Below, in pieces: positions 24,148 to 32,415 of a DNA stretch of 64,000 nucleotides. The translations under genes and the position numbers were made by a program. The DNA is taken from assembly GCA_963700925.1 (NCBI GenBank), contig OY969553.1, forward strand, positions 2,108,001-2,172,000, given 5' to 3'. Position 1 is the stretch's first letter. The number at the start of each line of letters is the position of its first letter. The stretch is from CAWJMD01 sp963700925. Its GTDB lineage: Bacteria > Actinomycetota > Actinomycetes > Actinomycetales > CAWJMD01. The notes below the pieces were generated by a model. That model saw nothing but the letters and a program-made list of their open reading frames with translations. It did no database searches and was not told the origin of the DNA.

Positions 24148-26438
24148 CCGGCCACCGGACCGGCCACCGGGCCGGCCGGCTGGCGACACTGGCGGTCCTG
24201 TGGCTGGCAGCGCTGGCGCTGTCGCAGGTGCCGGCGAACATCACGAGCACTGCGTCCGCACAGCCCACCACCTCACCCACGGCGGACGCGACCGGTGCCC
24301 CGTCCGACCCCGACGAGGAGGGCGGCCCACGCTTCGAGCTGACGTCGATGACGCCTGGCGTGGTGACGCCCGACGCCACCCTGGTGGTGAGCGGCACGCT
24401 GTGGGCGGGCGACGACGCGCCGTTGCCCGCCGGCAGCCTGGTGCAGCTTCGCCTGCAACGGAGCGTGCTGTCGACCCGGGAGGAGGTCGCGGACTGGGTC
24501 GACCCCGACAAGACCGCCGTCGGCTCGCGCCTCTTCCCGGAAGGGCAGCAGAGCCTGGCAACCGACCTCGCACCCGGTGCGTCCCTGCCGGTGACGTTCA
24601 CGGTGCCTGCCGAGGAGCTGAATCTGGACGACGACCCCGACGCGTGGGGGCCTCGGGGCATGACGGTCACCGTCCGCGAGACCGTGGACTCGGAGTCCCT
24701 GGCGACCACGCGCACGCACATGACGTGGTTCCCCGCCACCGAGGTGGAGCGGCGGACGCCCGTGAGCGTGCTGGTTCCCCTCACCGGCACGACCCCCGAC
24801 CCGGTCACGGGCGTCACCGACATCGCAGCGCTGACCGAGCTGACTTCTCCGGGTGGTCGCTTCGATGCCGTGCTGCAGGCCGCCTCGGTGCCGGGCGTGA
24901 CGATGGCGCTCGACCCGTCCGTGCTCGAGGCGGCGCCACCCGGCGATCCGGCGCCGCAGGATCCCCCCACCACGATTCCGACCACACCTGCGCCGGAGCC
25001 GTCCGCGACCGAGACCGAGACCGGCACCCCGACCGACCCGGCGGACACCGGCGAGACCACCGACCCCAGCGAAACCGGCGACCCCAGCGAAACCGGGACC
25101 CCAGCAGACACAGACGGCCAGGCGCTGGAGGTCTGGCGGGAGCGCGTCCGTGCGGTCGCCGCCGCGCACGACGTGGTGATGCTCCCCTACGGCGACCCCG
25201 ACCTGGCTGCCCTGGCTCACGCCGGCGAGGGCGAGATCGCACGGCTCTGCGAGGAGCTCGGACGGACGGCCACGCAGCGCCTGCTCGGCGAGAACGCCAG
25301 CACCGACATCGCCTGGGTACCAGGCGGAGACGTCGACGGGGAGACGATCGACCTGCTCGCCGGCCTCGGGCGCCGAGCCGTGGTGCTGGACGACCGGGCA
25401 CACCCGCTCGTGGACCCGCCTCGCGACACCGTGGCCGGACGCAGCACCGTCGAGGGTGGGGCCGCGCCGGCGGAGGGGCTCGTCGACGACGGCCCGCTGT
25501 CGGCGGCGCTCGGGTCGGTCAACGGCGACGTCGACTCCGGCGTGCGTGCCACGGCCAGGCTCCTCGCCGACTCGGCCGCCATCGCCCTGCAGCGGCCAGA
25601 CCCGAACCGGCACGTGCTGGTGACCGCTCCACGCGACTGGGATCCCGAGACGGCACAGGGCGTCGCTGCCGTCACAGCGCTGACCAGCGCCCCCTGGGTG
25701 CAGCCCGCCTCGCTGCAGCAGCTGCTAGGCACCGAGCCCGACGACGCAGAACGGGAGCCCGTCACCCTCAGCCCTGACCAGCGGGAGGGCGAGCTGCCCA
25801 CCGACGCGCTGTCGAGCGTGGGCGGCACCCTGCGCCAGACGCAGCAGGTGGCCGTCGCGTTCGACGACCCCGCTCCGACCCTGCGGCAGGCAGAGGCGGC
25901 GGCCGTGGCCCTGGCGTCATCGGGGTGGAGGGACGACGGCGAGAGCTGGCAGGCGGCGGTCGACGCCTACCACGGCCGGCTTGACGCGTTGCGTGGCGCC
26001 GTCCGCGTGGTGCCCGGCAGCACCGTCACGCAGGTGTCGCGCAACGTCGAGCTGCCCGTGACGCTGGAGAACACCCTCGACCAGCCCGTCACCGTCGTCG
26101 TCGACGTGCGGCCGGAGTCGAAACGGCTGGTGGTCACGAGGCAGATCACCGAGACCCTGCCTGCGCAGCAACGCAGGACGGTCCGCGTCCCGGTGCGCGG
26201 CGTCGGCAACGGGGACACCTCCGTGCGAGTGCAGCTGCTGACAGAGGGCGGCACGGCCCTCGGTGGTGAGCCGGTGAGCACCCGGGTGCTCGTGCGCGCC
26301 GACTGGGAGACCCGGGGCACGCTGATGGTCGCCGGTGGCGCCGCGCTCGTGCTGGTCGTCGGGCTGGTGCGAACCTTCCGCCGCGGCCCCAGGCGGCGCG
26401 GCCGCGACCCGATCAGCGAGCAGGATCAGCGCCCATGA
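24144..26438 (+). CDS. DUF6049-family envelope protein
   Basis: The 764-residue protein has an N-terminal signal/anchor (about 13-38). A large extracytoplasmic region contains a Thr/Pro/Glu-rich insert (about 275-330), and a C-terminal membrane segment (about 730-748) is followed by a basic tail. Conserved blocks such as TPVSVLVPLTGT and the late beta-sandwich region (VELPVTLENTLDQPVTVVVD) match the DUF6049 family, which includes mycobacterial Rv3909. It is fixed between Nudix and MurJ genes by 4-bp overlaps on both sides. That linkage suggests a role in lipid II transport or wall assembly, but no biochemical function is known to me. Confidence 0.85.
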   Translation: MTGHRTGHRAGRLATLAVLWLAALALSQVPANITSTASAQPTTSPTADATGAPSDPDEEGGPRFELTSMTPGVVTPDATLVVSGTLWAGDDAPLPAGSLVQLRLQRSVLSTREEVADWVDPDKTAVGSRLFPEGQQSLATDLAPGASLPVTFTVPAEELNLDDDPDAWGPRGMTVTVRETVDSESLATTRTHMTWFPATEVERRTPVSVLVPLTGTTPDPVTGVTDIAALTELTSPGGRFDAVLQAASVPGVTMALDPSVLEAAPPGDPAPQDPPTTIPTTPAPEPSATETETGTPTDPADTGETTDPSETGDPSETGTPADTDGQALEVWRERVRAVAAAHDVVMLPYGDPDLAALAHAGEGEIARLCEELGRTATQRLLGENASTDIAWVPGGDVDGETIDLLAGLGRRAVVLDDRAHPLVDPPRDTVAGRSTVEGGAAPAEGLVDDGPLSAALGSVNGDVDSGVRATARLLADSAAIALQRPDPNRHVLVTAPRDWDPETAQGVAAVTALTSAPWVQPASLQQLLGTEPDDAEREPVTLSPDQREGELPTDALSSVGGTLRQTQQVAVAFDDPAPTLRQAEAAAVALASSGWRDDGESWQAAVDAYHGRLDALRGAVRVVPGSTVTQVSRNVELPVTLENTLDQPVTVVVDVRPESKRLVVTRQITETLPAQQRRTVRVPVRGVGNGDTSVRVQLLTEGGTALGGEPVSTRVLVRADWETRGTLMVAGGAALVLVVGLVRTFRRGPRRRGRDPISEQDQRP

Positions 26439-28111
26439 GTAGCCAGCCACAGACCCAGCGACAGGAGAACTCGGTGAGCGACGGCGGCCTGCTGCGGTCC
26501 AGCGCGGTGATGGCCGCAGGCACGGCGGTCTCCCGCGTCCTCGGCTTCGGGCGCGCCCTGGTGCTGATCGCCGCGGTCGGCGCGACCACGACGGCGGCGA
26601 ACACGTTCGACGTCGCCAACAAGATCCCGAACGTGCTGTACATGCTGCTCGCGGGGGGTGTGCTCAATGCGGTGCTCGTGCCGCAGATCGTGCGCGCGTC
26701 GAAGGCTCCCGACCAGGGCGAGGACTTCGTCAACCGCCTGCTGACGATCTCGCTGGCCCTGCTCGCGGTGTTCACCGTGGTGCTGACGCTGGCCGCTCCG
26801 CTGCTCGTGCTCGCCTACGCCCCGAGCCAGCGCGACGACTGGCTCGGCCTCGCCATCGCCTTCGCCTTCTGGTGCATCCCGCAGGTGTTCTTCTACGGCC
26901 TGTACACGGTGCTGGGGCAGGTGCTCAACGCGCGCGGACGGTTCGGCGCCTACATGTGGGCGCCGGTGCTGAACAACCTGGTCGCGATCAGCTGCCTGGT
27001 CGCCTTCATCGCCCTCTACGGCCAGGGGAACGACGACCAGCACGGCATCGCCGACTGGTCACCGGCCATGATCGCCCTGCTCGCCGGCTCGGCCACCCTC
27101 GGCGTTGCCGTGCAGGCCCTCGTGCTGATCTGGCCCCTGCGGCGCGCCGGGTTCCGGTACCGCCCGGTCTGGGGTTTCCGTGGCGTCGGCCTGGGCAGCG
27201 CCCGACGAGTCGCGGGCTGGACGTTCGCCGCCGTGCTGGTGGGCCAGCTCGGCCTGCTCGTCACGACGATCGTGGCGACCACGGCGGAGGAGGCGGTGCG
27301 CGGCACCTCGGAGGCGGCGGCCACCCCGGGGATCGCGACCTACAGCTACGCCTTCCTGCTCTTCATGCTTCCGCACTCGCTGGTGGCGGTCTCGCTCGTC
27401 ACGGCGCTGTTCACGCGGATGAGTCACGCGGCGGGCGACGACGACTGGCCCACCGTGCGCGACGACCTCTCGCTCGGCCTGCGCACCGTCGGCGTCTTCT
27501 CGGTGCTGGCGACGGTCGGTCTCGTCGTCCTGTCGACACCAGTCAGCATCGCGATGGTCGGCGACCCGGTGCAGGGACGCGCCCTCGGCTCCGTCGTCGC
27601 CGCGATGGCCTTCGGGCTGACCGCCTTCAGCGCGACCTACCTGTTCCAACGGGTCTACTACGCCTACGAGGACGCTCGATCGCCCTTCCTGGTGCAGGTT
27701 CCGACGATCGCGGTGATCGCGGTGGTCGACGTGCTGTCACTGCTCCTGCTGCCGCCTCGCCTGGTCGTCGTCGGGGTCGGTGCCGGCATGAGCCTGTCCG
27801 CGTTGGTGTCCGTCGGCATGTCGGCGTGGTGGCTGCGCCGCACCCACGGTGACCTGGACGGCCCTCGAGTGGTGCGCACCCACGTGCGGCTGCTGGTGGC
27901 GGGCCTGGTCGCCGCGCTCGCCGGCGGGCTGGTGGTGTGGGCGATGCGTGACCTCACCGCGTCCGGACGCCTGGGGTCGGCGCTCACCTGCCTGGTCGGC
28001 GGCGCGACCATGGCGTTGGCGTACCTCCTCGTGCTGCGGCTGCTGCACGTCAGCGAGCTGCGCTTCGCCACCGACCGGCTCGGACGCCTCGGGCGCATCA
28101 TCGGTGGCTAG
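26435..28111 (+). CDS. murJ: Lipid II flippase MurJ (MviN)
   Basis: The 558-residue polytopic protein of the MOP superfamily has about 14 hydrophobic segments. SSAVMAAGTAVSRVLGFGRA, FDVANKIPNVLYMLLAGGV and the later HSLVAVSLVTALFTRMS are typical MurJ regions. It flips lipid-linked peptidoglycan precursors to the outer face of the membrane. Mycobacterial MviN continues into a pseudokinase and an extracellular domain. Here the protein stops after the membrane part and an equivalent pseudokinase is encoded two genes later. ATGA joins it to the DUF6049 gene. A strong hairpin follows, separating it from the next gene. Confidence 0.95.
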   Translation: MSSQPQTQRQENSVSDGGLLRSSAVMAAGTAVSRVLGFGRALVLIAAVGATTTAANTFDVANKIPNVLYMLLAGGVLNAVLVPQIVRASKAPDQGEDFVNRLLTISLALLAVFTVVLTLAAPLLVLAYAPSQRDDWLGLAIAFAFWCIPQVFFYGLYTVLGQVLNARGRFGAYMWAPVLNNLVAISCLVAFIALYGQGNDDQHGIADWSPAMIALLAGSATLGVAVQALVLIWPLRRAGFRYRPVWGFRGVGLGSARRVAGWTFAAVLVGQLGLLVTTIVATTAEEAVRGTSEAAATPGIATYSYAFLLFMLPHSLVAVSLVTALFTRMSHAAGDDDWPTVRDDLSLGLRTVGVFSVLATVGLVVLSTPVSIAMVGDPVQGRALGSVVAAMAFGLTAFSATYLFQRVYYAYEDARSPFLVQVPTIAVIAVVDVLSLLLLPPRLVVVGVGAGMSLSALVSVGMSAWWLRRTHGDLDGPRVVRTHVRLLVAGLVAALAGGLVVWAMRDLTASGRLGSALTCLVGGATMALAYLLVLRLLHVSELRFATDRLGRLGRIIGG

Positions 28112-28127
28112 TCGCACACCCCACGTT

Positions 28128-28167
28128 GTCAGAACACCCATCCCTGCGTAGGGGTGGGCGTTCTGAC
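28128..28167 (+). terminator. Terminator hairpin after murJ
   Basis: Twenty-base arms (28128-28147, 28148-28167) starting GTCAGAAC and ending GTTCTGAC pair with one mismatch and two G.T wobbles. The central bases form the loop. It lies 16 bases after the murJ stop. No T tract follows. Confidence 0.7.
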
Positions 28168-28214
28168 AGGTCGTCGGGGGTCAAGGTGGACTCGCCATCC
28201 GCCGATGCCCCACT

Positions 28215-28661
28215 GTGACTGTCTCTGCAGTACCTGCCCCCGCGGGTGAGCCATCGCCGGCTCGACTGCGGTCGCATGCCCACGAGCGTGGCGAGATCAT
28301 CTCCAGCTGGCTGATCAAGCTGACGATCTCACTCGCCCTCGTCGGCCTGATCGCCTTCGACGCCATCAGCGTCGCCACCGCGCAGCTGTCGCTGAGCGAC
28401 GACGCCGCCGGTGCCGCACGCGCAGCGGTCGACTCGCTGGACTCCGGCGACTACCGCGACGCCCACCCCGCCGCGGAGTCGTACGTTCTCGACCAGGACA
28501 CGACCAACGTCGTGTCGGCGGACGACGTGCGAGTCGCCAGCGACGGAAGCGCCACCGTCACCGTGCACCGCACCGCGCCGACCCTCATCCTGTTCAGGCT
28601 CGGGCCGCTCGCCGACTGGGGCGAGCGCAAGGCCACCATCACGGCCAAGCCCGTCCGCTGA
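28215..28661 (+). CDS. Single-pass membrane protein of unknown function
   Basis: The 148-residue protein has a cytoplasmic N-terminus of about 28 residues, one membrane helix (about 31-55, SSWLIKLTISLALVGLIAF) and an external domain of about 90 residues. AAGAARAAVDSLDSGDYRDA is helical and RVASDGSATVTVHRTAPTLI looks like beta strands. The arrangement recalls TadE-like or septum-associated small proteins, but no family is recognised with confidence. It starts with GTG and lies between murJ and the pseudokinase that murJ lacks. That position makes an envelope role plausible by context only. Confidence 0.7.
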   Translation: MTVSAVPAPAGEPSPARLRSHAHERGEIISSWLIKLTISLALVGLIAFDAISVATAQLSLSDDAAGAARAAVDSLDSGDYRDAHPAAESYVLDQDTTNVVSADDVRVASDGSATVTVHRTAPTLILFRLGPLADWGERKATITAKPVR

Positions 28662-28706
28662 CCTGCTGTTGATCTGTTGCTGACCGTCGGGCTCGGTCCG
28701 CACGCC

Positions 28707-28712
28707 TAGGAT
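28707..28712 (+). promoter_or_regulatory. -10 element (TAGGAT) upstream of pseudokinase-sigM operon
   Basis: The word CCTAGGAT recurs here as at the nfeD promoter. A start about seven bases downstream would leave a leader of roughly 30 bases containing GAGAGG. This makes the GTG inside the -10 box an unlikely translation start and favours the TTG at 28749. No clear -35 hexamer is visible. Confidence 0.4.
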
Positions 28713-28748
28713 GTGCCCCACGCGACCACGGGTGAGAGGTGCACAGGT

Positions 28749-30590
28749 TTGGACGGCGTTGGGCACGGAACCGAGCTCGCCGAGCGCTACCGCCTCGAGG
28801 AGCGGCTGCTGACCACGCGCACCTGGCAGTTCTGGCGTGCGGTCGACACCACCCTCGAACGGCCCGTCGGCGTGATGCTGCTCGACCCGTCGACCGCTCT
28901 GGAGACCACCGACGCTGCCCGCCGGGCCGCGCTGGTCGAGGACCCGCGCCTGCTCCGCGTCCTCGACGCCGGCACCGAGGACGTCCACCGCCACCCCGTC
29001 ACCTACGTGGTGTGCGAGTTCGTGGACGGCGTCTCGCTCGAGACCCTGCTGCTGCAGGCCGGCACCCTCGGCGCCGACACCGTCCGGACCATGGTCGGAG
29101 AGGCCGCGCAGGCACTCGCGCACGCCGCCGCCAACGGCCTCCACCACGGTCGCCTGCGACCGTCGAGCGTGCTGAGGACGCCCGACGGCTCGGTCAAGGT
29201 CGCCGGCCTCGCGATCGAGGCCGCCGCTGCGGGTGGCGTGGGCCCTGCCGACCCGGCCCGAGCCGACGCACTCGCCCTGGTCGGCCTGATCTACGCGGGG
29301 CTGACCGGCCGCTGGCCGCTGCGCACCGACGTGCCGGGTGGGACGGGCCTGGAGCCCGCCCCCATGGTCTCGGGCGTGCCCGTGCCGCCCGGCGACCTCG
29401 TGTCGGGCGTGCCCAACGACCTCGACACGCTCTGCGCCGTGACGTTCGGTCCGCACAACGACGGACCGCGCTCACCCGCTGAGGTCGCGGAAGAGCTGCG
29501 TCCGTGGCGCGGGCAGGGCGAGCCGGCTGTCCCGGCGGCCGCGACCCCACCGGCCGCGGCAACGACACAGGGGACGGCGGCACCTCCGGCACCGGCAGGA
29601 TCGCCCGCTGCGCGCCGCCTCCCGGCAGACCGCACGATGCGCCCCCCGTCCAAGTTCCCGGTCCGCCTTGCGGCCGGGGCCGCGTCGATGGGTGCAGCGG
29701 CGGCCGCCGCGGATGCGGCCGCAGCTGCTGGCGGTGGTCCAGGAGCGGGCGCTCCGCCCGCAGGCGGCATCGACTTCGGCAAGCCGACCGGCCGAGACGA
29801 GGGTGGCTCCACCCAGCAGTTCGACCCGTTCGCCGACGAGGCACCGGTCGCTGCGGCGAGCGCGGGACTGGACCCCTTCCTCCAGGCAGAGCCGATCGGC
29901 CAGCCAGACCCGGTCGGTCCGTACGGAGACCACGCCACCGACGATCTCGACGCGTACGACGAGGCACCCCCACGCGACCCGCGGGTGGTCATCGGCGTGG
30001 TCGCGGCAGCCGTCGCGGTGGTTGTCGGTCTGTGGTTCGCGCTCGGTGCCCTGCTCGGCCCCGACGAGGAGGAACCCGCCGCCAGCGAGACCACGCCGCC
30101 AGCGGGCGGGACCACCTCGGCTCCCGTGACCACGAGTCCCACCGAGACGACGCCCGCTGAGACGCCGATCCAGCTCGCCACCGCCACGGCCCTCGACCCG
30201 GGCGGCGACGGGAGCGAGAACAGCGAGACCGCGGCGGACGCGATCGACGGCGACCCGGGCACGGTCTGGAACTCGGAGACCTACAACAGCGCGGCGTTCG
30301 GTGGCCTGAAGGACGGGCTCGGGCTCGCGGTGTCCCTGGGTGATGCGTCGACAGTCTCCGCCGTCACGCTGACCATGAACGGTTCGAGCGGGTCGGTCGA
30401 GCTGCGGACGGCACCGGGCGCGAGCTTCGACGACTCGACAGTGGTGGCGAACGCCGATGTCTCCGGTGGACCGGTCGTGCTGATCCTCGACGAGCCGGTC
30501 GAGGCGCAGCATCTCGTGCTGTGGTTCACCGAGCTGCCCGACGTGGGTGGTGAGTTCCGCATCGAGCTCGCGGAGGTCGACGTCCGGTGA
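28749..30590 (+). CDS. Membrane pseudokinase with extracellular discoidin-like domain (MviN C-terminal equivalent)
   Basis: The first 250 residues resemble a Ser/Thr kinase but lack the key residues. The catalytic loop reads HHGRLRPSSVL instead of HRD, the DFG position reads VAGLAIE, and no VAxK lysine is seen. A Pro/Ala-rich linker, one membrane segment (about 415-435, VVIGVVAAAVAVVVGLWF) and an outer domain (about 470-613) with AADAIDGDPGTVWNSE, like an F5/8C/discoidin fold, follow. In mycobacteria the same pseudokinase and outer domain are fused behind MurJ and, once phosphorylated, recruit FhaA. Here they are a separate gene, probably with the same job. The TTG start has GAGAGG nine bases upstream. 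Confidence 0.85.
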   Translation: MDGVGHGTELAERYRLEERLLTTRTWQFWRAVDTTLERPVGVMLLDPSTALETTDAARRAALVEDPRLLRVLDAGTEDVHRHPVTYVVCEFVDGVSLETLLLQAGTLGADTVRTMVGEAAQALAHAAANGLHHGRLRPSSVLRTPDGSVKVAGLAIEAAAAGGVGPADPARADALALVGLIYAGLTGRWPLRTDVPGGTGLEPAPMVSGVPVPPGDLVSGVPNDLDTLCAVTFGPHNDGPRSPAEVAEELRPWRGQGEPAVPAAATPPAAATTQGTAAPPAPAGSPAARRLPADRTMRPPSKFPVRLAAGAASMGAAAAAADAAAAAGGGPGAGAPPAGGIDFGKPTGRDEGGSTQQFDPFADEAPVAAASAGLDPFLQAEPIGQPDPVGPYGDHATDDLDAYDEAPPRDPRVVIGVVAAAVAVVVGLWFALGALLGPDEEEPAASETTPPAGGTTSAPVTTSPTETTPAETPIQLATATALDPGGDGSENSETAADAIDGDPGTVWNSETYNSAAFGGLKDGLGLAVSLGDASTVSAVTLTMNGSSGSVELRTAPGASFDDSTVVANADVSGGPVVLILDEPVEAQHLVLWFTELPDVGGEFRIELAEVDVR

Positions 30591-31318
30591 CTCCGGGCGC
30601 CGACGAGCACGACAGCACCGACCGGGAGCTGATGGCGGCTCACGTGGCCGGAGACCCGGACGCGTTCGCCGAGCTCGTGCGACGCCACCAGGGCCGGCTG
30701 TGGGCGGTTGCCGTCCGCACCCTGCGCGACCGCGAAGAGGCCGCGGACGCCCTGCAGGATGCACTCGTCTCCGCCTACCGCAACGCTCGGTCGTACCGGG
30801 GCGACGCCGCCGTCACCACGTGGCTGCACCGCGTGGTCGTCAACGCCTGCCTCGACCGCGTGCGGCGCGCGAAGGCCCGTCCGAGCGTCCCGATGCCGGA
30901 GCACGACCTGCCGCAGCGCGGTGACGACCACGCCCGCACCGAGACACGGCTCGACGTCGGCGCTGCCCTGGCCCAGCTGCCCGAGCACCAGCGCGTGGCG
31001 ATCGTCCTCGTCGACCTGCACGACATGCCGCTGGCCGAGGTGGCACAGGTCCTCGGCGTCGCCGAGGGCACCGTCAAGTCGCGGTGCTCGCGAGGGCGGG
31101 CGGCACTCGCCGAGCTGCTGCGCCCGGGCGCCACCGCGGACGGGCTTGCCGACACCGCCGGGAACCCGTCGGCCCCGGCGGACGTCAGACCCCTGGATGC
31201 ACCCCTCGACACACCTCTAGATGCACCCGTAGACGCACAGAGCCACCGCCCTGCGCAGGCAGCGGTCACCCCGGCCGCAGCTGCGGAGCCCAACACCGAG
31301 CCAGGAGACGACACGTGA
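30587..31318 (+). CDS. sigM: ECF RNA polymerase sigma factor, SigM type
   Basis: The 243-residue protein has region 2 near 15-85 (DPDAFAELVRRHQGRLWAVA, RDREEAADALQDALVSAYR) and region 4 near 125-180 (PLAEVAQVLGVAEGTVKSR). The last 55 residues are a low-complexity tail rich in DTPLDAP-type repeats, which is longer than usual. Its place between the MurJ-type pseudokinase gene and an anti-sigma gene followed by trxB-trxA matches mycobacterial sigM (Rv3911-Rv3914). It overlaps both neighbours by GTGA, so it is translated together with its presumed anti-sigma partner. Confidence 0.92.
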   Translation: MTPGADEHDSTDRELMAAHVAGDPDAFAELVRRHQGRLWAVAVRTLRDREEAADALQDALVSAYRNARSYRGDAAVTTWLHRVVVNACLDRVRRAKARPSVPMPEHDLPQRGDDHARTETRLDVGAALAQLPEHQRVAIVLVDLHDMPLAEVAQVLGVAEGTVKSRCSRGRAALAELLRPGATADGLADTAGNPSAPADVRPLDAPLDTPLDAPVDAQSHRPAQAAVTPAAAAEPNTEPGDDT

Positions 31319-32226
31319 GCACCCGCCCGACCGGCGCGCACCCCACCCCGGAGGAGGTCGACGCCCTGCTCGACCCCACCGGCTGGGACCCGTCGGTCGC
31401 GGAGCACGTCAGCTCCTGCGCGACCTGCACCGTCGTGCGGGCGGCCCTTGAGGAGGTGCGCTCGCTCCTGCAGGCGGAGGCGCTGCGCGTGCCCGAGCCG
31501 CCGGCAGACCTCGACACCCGGATCGCCGCCGCCCTGGCAGGCGCGGTGCTCTCGGACGACACTGCAGTGTCGGACGAGGCGGCGGCGGCCAAGGAGCGCG
31601 CGCAGGTAGGCGCCGACGTCGTGCCCCTCGACTCCCGCCGACGCCGCATGCCGCGCTGGCTCGCCGTCGCTGCCGGCGTGGCCGTGATCGGTGGCGTAGG
31701 GCTCACGACGGCCCAGCTGGTCGGGAGCGGCCTCTCCCAGTCGGAGGACGCGACCGCTGGTGCGGCACTGGACGAGGACGCCGGGGCGGAAGGCGCGGCG
31801 CCGGAGGTGGCCGGTCCCAGGGATGGCAGCCTGCACGCGGTCGCGACCGGAACCGACTACGACCCGCTCACCCTGACCGACCAGGTCGACGACCTCGTCG
31901 TCGCCGTACAGTCCGGCAACGCTCCCGACGCGCCAGCCACGCTCGACGCGTTTCAGAACGCACCCACGGCCGCGAACGGCGAGGAAAGCGATGCCAGCGG
32001 CGACCGGGCACGCCTGACCACCCCGGCCGGAATCGCCGGCTGCCTCGACGCGGTCGGCGCCGGGGAGGAGACACCCGTGGCGGTCGACCTCGCGACGTAC
32101 GAGGGCGACCCCGTGGCGGTGATCGTCCTCCGGTCGACCGGCGGCGGACTGGACGTCTGGGTCGTCTCGCCCACCTGCGCGCCGGGCGACGAGGGTCTGC
32201 GGCAGTTCTCGCACATCGACCCCTGA
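31315..32226 (+). CDS. Membrane anti-sigma factor partner of SigM
   Basis: The 303-residue protein begins with a cytoplasmic domain. HVSSCATC (about 36-43) is the HxxxCxxC zinc motif of ZAS anti-sigma factors. A basic stretch and a membrane helix (about 117-137, WLAVAAGVAVIGGVGLTTA) lead to an outer domain of about 165 residues. It should sequester SigM at the membrane until a signal. The GTG start overlaps the sigM stop. The outer domain ends in a conserved beta-rich region with a cysteine pair (GIAGCLD, SPTCAPG), perhaps a disulfide. Its stop codon opens a tandem repeat array. Confidence 0.88.
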   Translation: MSTRPTGAHPTPEEVDALLDPTGWDPSVAEHVSSCATCTVVRAALEEVRSLLQAEALRVPEPPADLDTRIAAALAGAVLSDDTAVSDEAAAAKERAQVGADVVPLDSRRRRMPRWLAVAAGVAVIGGVGLTTAQLVGSGLSQSEDATAGAALDEDAGAEGAAPEVAGPRDGSLHAVATGTDYDPLTLTDQVDDLVVAVQSGNAPDAPATLDAFQNAPTAANGEESDASGDRARLTTPAGIAGCLDAVGAGEETPVAVDLATYEGDPVAVIVLRSTGGGLDVWVVSPTCAPGDEGLRQFSHIDP

Positions 32227-32290
32227 CGAAACCACTGACGAAACCACTGACGAACCACTGACGAACCACTGACAGATCAATGACAGATCG
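32224..32290 (+). repeat. Tandem repeat array of 11-12 bp TGACGAAACCAC-type units
   Basis: Two copies of TGACGAAACCAC, two of TGACGAACCAC and two diverged TGACAGATC units run head to tail. The first begins at the stop codon of the anti-sigma gene. The array ends about 40 bases before the trxB promoter. It may be a slippage-prone spacer; no function is known. Confidence 0.75.
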
Positions 32291-32331
32291 CTCACAGACA
32301 CGCACGTGCTGCTCGCCGTGGGCAGGCGGCA

Positions 32332-32358
32332 GGGAACACCGCGCCCGTACCATCGGTT
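32332..32358 (+). promoter_or_regulatory. Oxidative-stress ECF promoter (SigR/SigH type) for trxB-trxA
   Basis: GGGAAC is followed after exactly 18 bases by GTT, 58 bases before the trxB start. SigR of Streptomyces and SigH of mycobacteria recognise GGAAT/C-N18-GTT, and trxBA is a classic target. SigM-type factors use a related -35, so the adjacent sigM product is an alternative reader. The match is seen in the sequence; the factor is inferred. Confidence 0.7.
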
Positions 32359-32415
32359 GACCAGACGCCAGCCCGCTTCGTCGCGGGTTCCCCATCGACA
32401 GTCAGGCAGCCCAGC

